Shown here one piece after another: positions 33,715-44,789 of a stretch of DNA of 64,000 nucleotides. The stretch comes from Gnetum montanum. Lineage: Eukaryota; Streptophyta; Gnetopsida; Gnetales; Gnetaceae. Both the position numbers and the translations under genes were made by a program. The notes under the pieces are model-generated. The model had not been told where the DNA came from. It worked only from the letters and a program-made list of their open reading frames with translations, and did no database searches. How positions within the stretch are numbered: the first letter of the stretch is position 1; each line of letters begins with the position of its first letter. Location of the stretch: positions 757,129 through 821,128 of the forward strand of contig MNCI01004113.1 in assembly GCA_015680685.1 (NCBI GenBank), written 5' to 3'.

Positions 33715-35393
33715 ATGATTAAAGAAGAAAATCAACCATCAGTTTCAGATAACATAAAACATTTTCAAGTATTTGAAAATGATGATCAAGTACTTAAATT
33801 CATGAGAAACAAACAAGAATTCAAAGGTCAAGTCATACCTGAGACAATGTTAAAATCTAAGGTAAATTTCATTCCTAAAAGGATAATTGATTATGAATAT
33901 GAGTTTGTGAAAATTTTGTTTAATAGAAAAGATATACAAAATCCTAATTATCAAGCTTTCAAAGAAGTAAATCTTAGATCTAATGAGATGTCAAAGATGT
34001 TAAATATCACAAAGGAAAATAATTCAGTTTTCAAACCAAAATTGTTATCACTCCTAAAAAATAATTTGGACAATTTTGCTTCATCTTATGATGATCTTAA
34101 AGATTTTAGACCATATGTGATAACACATAAAATTCATTTAATAGAAGTTTGTAAAACCATTAAGCAAAAACAAAGGAAATTCAATCCATCATTTGAACCA
34201 ACTATGGAAGCCGAGTTCAAGAAGTTATTACAAGCCTAAATCATATATCCAATCCGATATTTGACATGGCTTGCTAACCTTGTTCCGGTAAGAAAGAAAA
34301 ATGGAAACATTAGGCTTTATATAGACTTTAGGAATTTGAATGAAGCTTTGAAGAAGGATAAGTATACACTTCTAGAGTTGATGAGATGTTGATCAAAGTA
34401 TCATGTTGTCAAGTATATTCTTTCTTAGATGGTTTTTCAAGCTATAATCAAATCATGGTAGATAAAAATGAGAGATATAAGACAACATTTATAACCAAAT
34501 GGGGAACTTTTGCTTACCAAAGAATGCCATTTGGATTGTCAAATGTTGGAGCTACTTTTCAAAGAGCAATGGATTTAGTATTTAAGGGTTTAATATGTAA
34601 ATTTGTTATGGTTTATTTGGATGATATTACCATATTTTCAAAAAGAAAGCAAGATCATATTGGTCATATTCAACAAGTTTTTGACAGATGTCGTGAGTAT
34701 GGTATTTCATTAAACTCTAAGAAGTGTATCTTTGGAGTTAAATCTAGGAGTTTACTAGGCCATGTAATCTGTCAAGAAGGAATTGCTATAAATAATTCTT
34801 GAGTCCAAGTAGTACAGAATATTGAGCATCATACAAGTGAAAAATCTCTTAGATCTTTCTTTTGAAAGATAAACTTCGTTAAGAAATTTATCCCTGGATT
34901 CAATAAAATTACTAAAACGATACATATGCTAAAGAAAGATGTCCAAGTAGAGAAAACACCGACATCAAAGAAAGCTTTAGCAAAAATTAATGGGGCCATT
35001 CAAGAGGCTCCATATTTGATAAAACCTAAATTAAAGAAATATTTTTGGTTATATGCTTTTGCTTCCAATGATTCCATTACTACCTTCTTAACCCAGAAGA
35101 ATGAAGGTCAAGATGAACCAATTGGATTTTTTGGGTATTAGCTAAAAGGTTCTGAATCAAATTATTCAGACTTGAAAAAATAAGTATTCATAGTCATTAA
35201 AGCACTTTAGCATTTTTAATATTATCTGAAAATTTTATTAGTTCATATTATGCTAATCAAACCTATAATTAGAAAATTCTTAGCACAAAATGAAATTGGA
35301 TTGAAAAGAGAAAAGTGGCTTATAAAGCTCCAAGGTTTCAAATTTTTATTGGAAATATGCAAAATGGTTAAGGGAATGTGATTAGCCAAGTTA
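33715..35393 (+). pseudogene. pol (RT-RH): Element E reverse transcriptase-RNase H
   Basis: The connector VFENDDQVLKFMRNKQEF opens the frame at 33715, and the RT N-terminus is DLKDFRPYVITHKIHL. The fingers VRKKNGNIRLYIDFRNLN lie near 34300-34350. The palm has YSFLDGFSSYNQI and FGLSNVGATFQRAMD, then the catalytic VMVYLDDITIFS at about 34605-34640, with both Asp intact. The thumb/RNase H part includes LLGHVICQEG, then YAFASNDSITTFLTQ, where the first RNase H catalytic Asp is missing, and IGFFGY. There are stops after 34800, at 35141 and beyond, and a frameshift near 34390. Confidence 0.8.
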
Positions 35394-36670
35394 GTGGTTA
35401 GAGAAAATGAAGTATATGCAATTGATACTCATGAAGGAAATTGGTATGATGAAATTTTAAAGTTCTTTAGTACAAGAAAAGTCTCAAATAATATAACTGC
35501 AAGTCAAAAAAGATCTTTCTTTAAGAAAACACGTACATTTGTGGTTAAAGATTATATATATTATACAAAAAAGATTTTAGAGGGGTTTTGTTGGAATGTG
35601 TTCATAATGATCAAATTGGTCCTATCTTAGAATGATTCCACAATCATTCTAATTTATTTTATGAATCCTCTAAATCAACTATGCAACATATACTTCAATA
35701 CTGATATTATTGGCCTTGTATGTATCAAGATATTACTTTGAAAATTCAAAGATGTTATAAATGTCGAACCCATGGACCAAAAATCAAAAAGGCTAGAACT
35801 CCTTTAAAACCAGTAATTGTGGAAAGACCATTTCAACAATGGGGTTTGGATTTCATTAGTACAATTACTCCTTTAAGAGATGGGCATAAGTCTATTCTCA
35901 CAACTACTGATTACTTCAATAAATGGTTTGAAGCAAAAGCTCTAAGAAGAAGTTCAACATCAAATTTAATCAAGTTTTTGAAAGATTAAATCTTAAGTCA
36001 TTTTAGTCTACCTAAAGTATTAGTATCTGATAATGGATCCTATTTTTAGTCTAAAGAATTCATAACATGGGCATTAGAAAAATCCATTTTCATATTTTCT
36101 TCTTCCAATTATTATCCTTAAGGAAATGGCTTAGCTAAATCTACAAATAAAAAGCTTATTTCCTACACTAAGACATCGATGGATGGAAATTCAGAAAATT
36201 AGATTGATTATCTACAATCTACATTATGGATGGATCGAATTAGGTTTAAGAAGGCTATTGGAACATCACCTTATAATTTAGTCTATGTTTTGCCTGCGAG
36301 AATTACAAACAAGATTGTAAGTTCAGCTTCAAATTTTGTATTACTGAGAAAACTAATAAAGATAGAAGTTTTATGACCTTGCTCATCAAGAGAGAAGCTA
36401 AGAGAGATAGAGCAAAGGATAATTTGTTAAAAAGTACATCTCAAGTCAAAAGATGGTTCAACAAAAAGGCTTTGAAAAGAACTTTTCAAATATGAGACCT
36501 TGTCTCGCTATGGAATATGAAGAAACCAAATAAGTTCACACCAACATGGATGGGTCCATTTTAGATTATGAAATAAATGTCCAAAGATACTTATAAATTA
36601 TCAACATCAGATGGTATGGAATTGTAGTTTCCATATAATGTTTTACATATAAAACATTATTTTGGATAGT
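35394..36670 (+). pseudogene. pol (IN): Element E integrase
   Basis: A zinc-binding region with FHNHS and CYKCRTHGPKIKK (35640-35790) is followed by the DDE core. The first Asp is in WGLDFISTITP and the second in LVSDNGSYF. The Glu position reads GLAKSTNKK, so Glu is Lys (GAA to AAA type change). The C-terminal part NKFTPTWMGPFQIM, YKLSTSDGMEL and VLHIKHYFG closes the frame at about 36670. Several internal stops are present. Integrase would join the cDNA to host DNA. This copy cannot. Confidence 0.8.
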
Positions 36671-37252
36671 TACCCACAACTTACATATCTATACAAATTA
36701 AAATATGTACATAGTATAATAATATATATAAGTTTGTAATTATAATGTTGTTGAATATATATAGTAATAAATAATAAAATTTTGTATATAGGAATTATTA
36801 TGTGTACACTTGGTAGTAACATGTATTAGATTAATGTCATGTTTAACCATGACATATATAAGTAAGTCTATTTAGTATTTTAAAATAAAATAAAATTAAA
36901 ATTAACATATGTTCATGTTCAGTATGAGTTTAAAGATATTTAATTAAAAATATTACTTAAATTACTAAATTTATATTATCCTAAGTAATCATTACTTGAG
37001 ATGAAAAAAGTGGAAGTGGTGGTTAATTAAGTAATTCCAACAATTGAATGGTAAAATTCAAATTGGCATATGTATAATGATTAGAAAGAAATTAATATGG
37101 ATAAAGGTGGCAAGGTTGGTTAGCAAGATTTGGTGAGAATTTTAAATTTATTTACTACTATAAGAAGAGACATGGATTGCTTAAGATTACATCATTTTCC
37201 AATTCAAAGTGTGAATAGAGAAAGCTAGCAAAGAGTGTAGGTTTGAGAAAGG
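36671..37252. other. AT-rich stretch downstream of element E
   Basis: AT-rich sequence with ATATATAA runs. The 3' LTR of E would be expected near here, but I could not match it to 31506-31985. Confidence 0.5.
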
Positions 37253-37741
37253 ATGGTTCTTGGTAAGAGAGTAATCAGAAGACCATTTATCCCATATGTA
37301 ATGGGATGCTACCCAGAACATGTTTTAAGAGCTTATTGCAAAGAAAAATCCCATGGAGCATCAAGAGAAAGTCCATTCCTACTTTGGCTTTTAGATGAGT
37401 TCATGTTTCTTACTGGTGGACTTTCTATAGAAGCCAATACTTGGGGTAGATTTCATGAATGCGATAATCAAGTAGAAAATCAAGAAAATTCTAACCAAGA
37501 TGATTCTTGGGTAGAGGCATTTGGATCTCAAGATACAAATGTATCTAATTGGAATAGGCCACAAGAATCAACAAAAGAGGTAGATGCAAAGGAGATGGAT
37601 GCAAAGGAAACAAGAATAGTTGAAGAAAGCAAGGATGAAGCCAATGCATTAGTTACAACTAAAATAGTGTATGAAAGGATTCAAGACAAGAGGATTCTCA
37701 AAAAAGTTATTTTAACTATCCACTCCCCATCCATTGAATAG
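37253..37741 (+). CDS. Unassigned 162-codon open reading frame
   Basis: An uninterrupted frame, notable among broken ones. It opens MVLGKRVIRRPFIPYVMG, has a Cys/His-containing N-terminal half (CYPEHVLRAYCKEK, then FLLWLLDEFMFLTGG) and an acidic, Asn/Gln/Ser-rich middle. This is followed by an imperfect repeat (VDAKEMDAKET) and a basic C-terminus (DKRILKKVILTIHS). No signal peptide or membrane helix is evident. It lies on the same strand as element E, 580 bp after integrase, so it could be an accessory frame of that element, or a captured or host gene. A possible poly(A) signal AATAAAATT lies near 37873-37881. I do not recognise the family. Confidence 0.4.
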   Translation: MVLGKRVIRRPFIPYVMGCYPEHVLRAYCKEKSHGASRESPFLLWLLDEFMFLTGGLSIEANTWGRFHECDNQVENQENSNQDDSWVEAFGSQDTNVSNWNRPQESTKEVDAKEMDAKETRIVEESKDEANALVTTKIVYERIQDKRILKKVILTIHSPSIE

Positions 37742-37800
37742 TTTGTATACAGCTTTTTTGTACAGTTCCTTAAGTTTTATTAGGAGAGAGGGTTTTATTA

Positions 37801-37821
37801 CATCAAACCTTAAGTTTGATG
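37801..37821 (+). other. Short perfect hairpin
   Basis: CATCAAAC and GTTTGATG flank a five-base loop, 60 bp after the stop of the 162-codon frame. No function is assigned. Confidence 0.5.
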
Positions 37822-40320
37822 GAAGTTTTCCTCAAAAAAAGATTTCCATTTTTCTATGTAAAGTATATTTCCAATAAAATTATTTTCTCAACTAATGTGT
37901 AAAAGGCAGGGAAAAATGTTGACACTTTAAAACCATTTCATGGAATAGATTTTTATTTCTCCAATTTATTTTTGATAGTTGGAAAATCAAGATTGGGACA
38001 ATGAAAAAGAGCATAATAATTAAATATATATGAATTATGGTGAGGAAAAATTACTGAAAAAGCCTTAAAGTTTAAAAATAAATTTTAATTTCATTGGCAT
38101 ACACGTAACAATGATCAAAATCAACTCTATTAAACTGTATAAACCTTACACTTTAAAAATCCCAATGTTAAGTAAAAATCAGTTTTAAACAACTGAATAA
38201 GTTATGTGATGTGCCATTAGATGTTCATTCTAGAAGCAAAGATTTATCAAAAATAAAATGTAGATTTCTGGATCATGATGGGCAAACTAATGAAACTGAT
38301 GAAGCCACCAATGAATTCAAGGAAATACCTATAAAAATTTAGGTTCCTGGAATGTTGTGATTTTAGGATATGTGCAAAAAATGACATGGTTGCAAACTAC
38401 CCAAAGATGGAAAAATAAGGCATTAGATTTGCTCATAATTCCACAAGTCATTGCAACTTCTTAAGGAACAACATGCCTCCTAAACCTACTCACTCTAGTA
38501 TCATCAAAACAAAGACAAATAGAGAAATTTTATTATGGTATGTGTTTGTAATTAACGTTCCCCTACTTTGCATAGAGGCAGTAGGAAAGAATAGCGAATT
38601 CAAAACACTTTTAGTCACTATTTTTGTGGAAGGAAAGACAATTTTCTTGGTAGATTTTTTTGTGGAAGCTTCATGCATGATGATGGGCTACCAAGGAGTT
38701 ATGGTGGTGTTGGTCTATGAGGAGAATCCGCATGCAAGATAAGGCATTAGACAACAAGTGTCATCAAGGGTTTCAATTGTCCTTAATAGTGAAAAACCTA
38801 ATATTATAAACTAAAAACCTACTTCAGCTCTATATGCATCACCTAATCTCCATCATGGAAGTAGAACCTCATCATTATCCTCATCTGTTAACGACATCAT
38901 AGATACATTTTGAACCCAGGCAACAGAAAACAAGTGAACCAGAATGATAATAGCATTAACAGGTAAGGCATGAGTGATAATAGTGACATTATACATCCAA
39001 TAGCTATGACTAGAGATTAATTCCTAGCACAATTGATTTAGGTTTTCATTAGTGAAAACATTGGATTTTAAACTTTGGAAAAGTTAAAAATGATAAAGTT
39101 ATATTATCAAGAGTGAGAAGTATGTGACTATTGTTGACAAATAAATTAATTTTCTACTTCAAAGTCATATATTGTTTTATTCTCTAACTTGGCTAATGTG
39201 GTTAGCCCTTGGTCATGCACCAATTAAATAATTATATCATTTGAAATTTTGTATGTCATGAAAAGTTATTTTTGGCTAGGATACTTGCCAACTATGGCAT
39301 ATATTTCTCAAATTTTTACAACTTCCCATGGTAATCTCCATGATACTTGTCGGCCATCATAACTTAAATTTCTAATAACTTCCTTTGGAAGTTATAACTT
39401 ATAGGATGGTTATAAATCAATCCCTTATATATTTGTAGCCCACCTAAACTTTTCATGATGATTGTAAATACCCTATGAACATTAAGGAAAAGCTTTTTGG
39501 AAAGAAGAAATTTGAAGATTGTTTATAAGATGGCTTGCTAAAAACATCATTTTGGGCCACTTTGTTTTAATCTTGTGAGTTTATTCTTTCATATTTTGTT
39601 TTAGCTGCTTAGCTAGTGGTTTAGGTAGTATCATGCTTGGCATTTAAATTTGGAAGTTTTAGTTTGCTTTTATAGTTCTTTGTTGTGTGATAGTAGACTA
39701 TTATTAAGATTTTCCATAGAAGAGCTCATGTTGGGAAGCCTCAAGAGTAATTTAATAAAGAAGTTTATTATTATGTAATGTTTAAGGCTACTATTAGGAT
39801 TGTTGCAAGAGAGCCTATACTATAGACAAGCTAGTTGAGCAACTCAATAGTCTAGAGGGTTCAAAAATCTTTGGTATTTTGATAGGATGGAAATAGCTTT
39901 TTGATTTTTAAAGTATACTCCTTTGGTATTTCAAATAGAAGTTGTCAAATCTTTGAAAGCTATATTGTATGCAATCGTTGGAAACTATTATCTAACCAAA
40001 ATAGAGACTTGTACATGGTGTTTTATGTAGCAATTTTTGGTAATATAGTAGGATTGTCTTTAAGAAAGTGCTTGCTTGAGCCTAAAAAATTTGAACAATT
40101 CACAAATATTGAATTAGGGATAACTTTACTGTGAAGTGTTTTCTCTTATTAATTTACTTGCTTAAATATCTGAGATTTTTACACAAATCTACTTTCTTTT
40201 CTTTCTCTTTGCATTGAATCATACTCTATTTCTAGTTTTCTTATGGAACTTTCTCTCTCTAGGGGAAATTAGAAGTAGATTGACAAAGTTGTACTCAAAT
40301 GGTTTTTGCAAAATTTTATT
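37822..40320. other. AT-rich intergenic stretch
   Basis: About 2.5 kb with scattered chance frames, the longest being 38473-38742 (89 codons, hydrophobic middle, unrecognised). No LTR edge or domain was recognised with confidence. Confidence 0.5.
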
Positions 40321-40817
40321 TGTTACATGTAGGTATTATAAGAACTGTATAGACTAAGTAATTGAACAAAATAGAAATCTCCAACAACTCACAGCATTTT
40401 ACAAAGTTGGCTAAATCTCTTTCATGATAGCTGATTATAGTTTTATATGAAATCCAACTATTTCAACATTCACAATAGCAAACACATACTCATGTTTAAC
40501 TACTAACTCTATTTGGGGATATCTAGGCTTTGTTGTTGCCAGAGACTAGTGGGCACCTAAATCCTATTCGAGGCACTCATTGGTAGTCACGTCCCAAATG
40601 GTCACCAACACTTACAAACACTTTTCTTAATATTGTTCCAACGCTATGATTGATTCATCTATTGATTTACTTTCTTATATATCTTATGAGATGTGAGTTC
40701 CTTTATACCTTGTGAGAAATTATAACTCTTATTGGATCAACATAACCCTTCATAAATATTAATTTCTTATGTTAAAAAACTAATAATTATATCTAACTTA
40801 GAGAACATATTCTAACA
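40321..40817 (-). repeat. Copia-like 3' LTR (candidate)
   Basis: The 497-bp segment runs from TGTTACATGTAG to TATTCTAACA, so on the minus strand it starts TGTTAGAATA and ends CATGTAACA, with TGTTA/TAACA terminal inverted repeats. Directly upstream on the minus strand is TTTGAGGGAATG, a typical polypurine tract. A TATA-like GGTATAAAGG lies inside on the minus strand. The partner LTR was not found. Confidence 0.5.
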
Positions 40818-41656
40818 CATTCCCTCAAACATTAGTTTCTTAGCTTCCTTATGATTTTATGTTTTATAAATTCACAAGTGGTTAAATTCTTTTATGTTTG
40901 AATTCAAAAATTTTTATCTTCAATACATTCCTTTCTTCCCTTCACTCATGAATTTGAAAACATGGATGATTTTAATTTTCTTGATTTGTAATACTTGATT
41001 AGTTACAATTTTCTTCACTCTTCATTTTCTTTGGCTTTGTTACAAAGAATACAAGATGATTCATGATGGACCTTTTATTATGACTTCTTTACTCTTGTAA
41101 ATTACCTTGAAATTTGTACCATCATCATGATACGAAATGAGATCTAAGTGATGTTTCCATTAGATTTTCCTAGGACTAGATATCAAAGTTTAACATCCAA
41201 CTTTATAAGAATCTCTAAATTATTACCTCATATTACATTTTGATTGTAGTGACTTAAAATTTTCTTGTTATAGTATATTTAACTTCTTTTCTTACATTTT
41301 GTTGGCTAATTCTCAAGTACTTCCTTGTAATTAAACATCTTTCCTATAATGGGTCCTATGAGTTTTATTTATATCTTTCATTATAAAACTAATAATACCT
41401 AAGGCTAAAATAGGTTTCTCATATTCTAGTGATAGGGATGAAATTTGAAAATTATTCTTCTTGATAATCATGCCAATGCTTTTCATGAAATAAAACTTTG
41501 ATTAACATGCATCTTTAAGTCTTTATAACTCTAACTTTCAAGATTAACCTAACACTTAGTTTCAATTTTAAGCAAATATTTTCTATTATATCTCATTCTC
41601 ATTTTAATAAATACTCAAGTTTTGACTTCTTTTATTTTACTTATTTTTTGTTCTCC
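40818..41656 (-). other. Internal remnant next to the copia-like LTR
   Basis: AT-rich sequence on the interior side of the LTR. A minus-strand stretch near 41080-41160 (DLISYHDDGTNFKVIYKSKE) faintly resembles the copia region before integrase. If so, most of pol is deleted. The interior continues beyond element C at 49319. Weak evidence. Confidence 0.25.
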
Positions 41657-41661
41657 ATTAG
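41657..41661. other. Target-site duplication of element C, left copy
   Basis: ATTAG directly precedes the left LTR (41662). The identical ATTAG lies at 49314-49318, directly after the right LTR. Confidence 0.9.
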
Positions 41662-43346
41662 TGATGAGTGGTGAGGTACCCCTACACTCCACCATACGAA
41701 TACGAGCGTACACGCGCGATCCGGTCGAACTCCGCAGACTAAATGCCTTAACACCACAAGAAACACTTGGGGTTAATCGTTCGTTGTCTTCCCAGGCTTG
41801 CTTGTATGTGTCACGGTGTATGGTTAAGCAAGTCTGAGGTATNNNNNNNNNNNNNNNNNNNNNNNNNNNNNNNNNNNNNNNNNNNNNNNNNNNNNNNNNN
41901 NNNNNNNNNNNNNNNNNNNNNNNNNNNNNNNNNNNNNNNNNNNNNNNNNNNNNNNNNNNNNNNNNNNNNNNNNNNNNNNNNNNNNNNNNNNNNNNNNNNN
42001 NNNNNNNNNNNNNNNNNNNNNNNNNNNNNNNNNNNNNNNNNNNNNNNNNNNNNNNNNNNNNNNNNNNNNNNNNNNNNNNNNNNNNNNNNNNNNNNNNNNN
42101 NNNNNNNNNNNNNNNNNNNNNNNNNNNNNNNNNNNNNNNNNNNNNNNNNNNNNNNNNNNNNNNNNNNNNNNNNNNNNNNNNNNNNNNNNNNNNNNNNNNN
42201 NNNNNNNNNNNNNNNNNNNNNNNNNNNNNNNNNNNNNNNNNNNNNNNNNNNNNNNNNNNNNNNNNNNNNNNNNNNNNNNNNNNNNNNNNNNNNNNNNNNN
42301 NNNNNNNNNNNNNNNNNNNNNNNNNNNNNNNNNNNNNNNNNNNNNNNNNNNNNNNNNNNNNNNNNNNNNNNNNNNNNNNNNNNNNNNNNNNNNNNNNNNN
42401 NNNNNNNNNNNNNNNNNNNNNNNNNNNNNNNNNNNNNNNNNNNNNNNNNNNNNNNNNNNNNNNNNNNNNNNNNNNNNNNNNNNNNNNNNNNNNNNNNNNN
42501 NNNNNNNNNNNNNNNNNNNNNNNNNNNNNNNNNNNNNNNNNNNNNNNNNNNNNNNNNNNNNNNNNNNNNNNNNNNNNNNNNNNNNNNNNNNNNNNNNNNN
42601 NNNNNNNNNNNNNNNNNNNNNNNNNNNNNNNNNNNNNNNNNNNNNNNNNNNNNNNNNNNNNNNNNNNNNNNNNNNNNNNNNNNNNNNNNNNNNNNNNNNN
42701 NNNNNNNNNNNNNNNNNNNNNNNNNNNNNNNNNNNNNNNNNNNNNNNNNNNNNNNNNNNNNNNNNNNNNNNNNNNNNNNNNNNNTACTTATCACACGTTC
42801 TAGCCTAGCAATGAGCAGCCGATTCCTCAACTAGCCGTACACATCAGACTACCACTGGGATTACCAAGCGCAGAATCCTGGAATACGCTACTGGGTTACC
42901 AAGCAGCCAATGCTTGTAATTGAGTCGTACACATGTGTTGCGTCAAGCAGCCGATTCCTTGACTAGCCGTACATGTCTGTAGACGCTCGTAATCAAGTCG
43001 TACTTGAACGCACTAGGAAAGCAGTAAATGAAAGCAATAAATGAAACCACGTGCTGCAAGGTTTATCCAATCAAGTTCGTCTTTATTGCTGTACACAACT
43101 TGGGTTCAGGTTACAAGTTGCTCGAATAAAGAACCATTCACTCTAGGACTCCTACTGCGGGCACATGGGAAAAAATTCAAACTCTGGAGTGATCAATTTG
43201 CCAGAGCTTCGCTACACTAGCCAGGATTGGGAAATGAAGGGAGTGCCGCCTCTTATTTATAGATATGGCGGCGGACCGCGATATCACATACGCGATATAG
43301 CAGGGTAAGACACGATATCGCGGCACATGCAAGTCGCGTCTCATCA
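41662..43346 (-). repeat. Element C 3' LTR (contains assembly gap)
   Basis: It starts TGATGAGTGGTGAGGTACCC and ends CGCGTCTCATCA. It aligns with 48283-49313 on both sides of a run of N. The TATA box on the minus strand is at 43254-43261. Palindromic CGATATCG-type motifs lie at about 43266-43322. A 13-bp indel near 43300 distinguishes it from the partner. Confidence 0.92.
41843..42784. other. Assembly gap (942 N)
   Basis: The flanks GTCTGAGGTAT and TACTTATCACACG are 301 bp apart in the intact partner LTR (48464-48764 lies between them). The gap length therefore disagrees with the partner by about 640 bp. Confidence 0.95.
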
Positions 43347-44789
43347 TACCCCCATGACTGAATGAAAACTCGTCCTCGAGTTCCTTACAATGATATCAAG
43401 TAGGTATGGGATTATTAGGGGAAACAGAACTAATGGGATGACATGTGAATGGTCTTTATTACAAGACTTGACAAAAACTGGTGTTCATGACAACAAGGGT
43501 GAACACCTTATTACAATGACATCAAGCCACAGTTGGCAGCTGAGAGAAAAGAGGAGAGAGAATAGAAGAGAAGAAGGAAGAAGAGTCTTGTTGCTGCCAA
43601 CGCCTAGATTGCGCCTTCTGTTGTCCATCCGTAAGTGCATTATCAATTCCACTCCTTGCATGCTGCTTCAGCACTGCTCCACTCCAAATGTTTGCTCCAG
43701 ATCCATTCTGTTGTTGTATGAGGGCCATCTACACCCACAACACAATCATATATTAGCAAGGGTAATTGAATCATTAAGTAAAGCATACCTTGCTTCGGTG
43801 TAAGTTCACTGGCTAAGTTGCGGAATGGCTAATATGGATCTCGGAAAATGTAGATGGTGACTACCGAAGGTATAGGGGTTAGGAAGAAAAACAAAAAAAT
43901 CTGGGGCTTAGGATAAAAATCAAAAAATCAGGCCCCCGTACCTCCATGACTAATCGCGAACCTCCGGTAGCGTTAGAATGGAGAGAGAAAAGGAATAGGA
44001 ATGATAGGTAAAAAGGGACAACTATGGCATCGATAAAAAGGATGTCAGGAAGGAGATGAACAAAAATGTTAATTAATTGCAAAACGTTAAAGAAAAGAAG
44101 TNTTCTTTTTTTTTCATTTTTTTTTCTTTTTTTTTGTTTTGTGTTTTTATGCGTGGGGACCACACCATGCAAAGACTTCTTTATTTTTATTGTCTCAGCT
44201 TCCGATTATTGGGTTACATTGGAACGGTAAGAAAACCCAAGAAGAAAACATCCAAGCACCCAAGTGAATGACCAACACAAGAGCACCAAGTTCCCTTGAA
44301 GTCACACCGTTTGCAAATTCTTGAGTCCTTCCTTAGTTTGAGAAATGCCCAGTCACCTGTTCATTGAAGTTCTTATTAAAAAGGAACCATACATTTCCAA
44401 GCCAAGGGAAACCATAGACTTGATGGATGGATGGACGAAGTGATCTCATTGCCTGCAATATCAAAAGAACATACCTTAGTATTAACAATGTAACTTAAAG
44501 GTAAAAACCAAACATTAGCAATCAATGAAAAACAGTTCATCCCATCGGCCCGAACACTTATTGGGTGACGAATTTACATGATGGATGACACACACACGCA
44601 CACACACACACAAAAAGATAGAAAAATATAACGATGTTGTAAAACAAAAACAAGAAAAGTAAAAGAAAGTTGTAAAACAAAAATAAGAAAAGTTAAGAAA
44701 TTCGTAAGACAAAAAAGTGTAAAACAAAAACGTTGAAAAATAAAAATGTGTAAAACAAAAACTGAAAAAACACTGAGGGCCCTGTGTGG
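43347..44789 (-). other. Element C 3' noncoding region
   Basis: It starts with the polypurine tract next to the LTR (minus strand CATGGGGGTA). Blocks at about 43930-43980 and 44100-44460 match element B (about 14880-14940 and 15960-16330). It contains a pyrimidine-rich run with one N (44102) and a (CA)n tract at 44589-44612. Repeated TGTAAAACAAAAA units lie at 44635-44770. No gene is seen. The open frame at 43390-43803 (137 codons) has no recognisable features and is probably chance. Confidence 0.7.

Larger units (their letters stand above)
31506..36670 (+). mobile_element. Element E: Ty3/gypsy element with RNase H-like domain before RT
   Basis: Plus-strand gypsy remnant of a lineage distinct from A/B/C/G. 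The order seen is gag tail, protease, an additional RNase H-like domain, RT (YLDD), RNase H, integrase. It reads as one decayed polyprotein ending near 36670. The gag core seems deleted, because only a charged C-terminal gag part precedes protease. No clear 3' LTR was found downstream. All frames contain stops or shifts. Confidence 0.75.

Noticed and set aside
38473-38742. 89-codon plus-strand frame with a hydrophobic middle
   Set aside because: No promoter, no recognised motif, AT-rich surroundings. It could be a relic but is not supportable.
41767-42834. Long open frames spanning the run of N
   Set aside because: They are artefacts of translating unknown bases.
43390-43803. 137-codon plus-strand frame in the 3' region of element C
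   Set aside because: It is antisense to the element, has no recognisable domain, and lies in a noncoding region whose counterpart in B is not open.
44589-44612. (CA)n microsatellite as a possible CRISPR or satellite array
   Set aside because: A simple dinucleotide tract inside a retrotransposon 3' region. No spacer structure.
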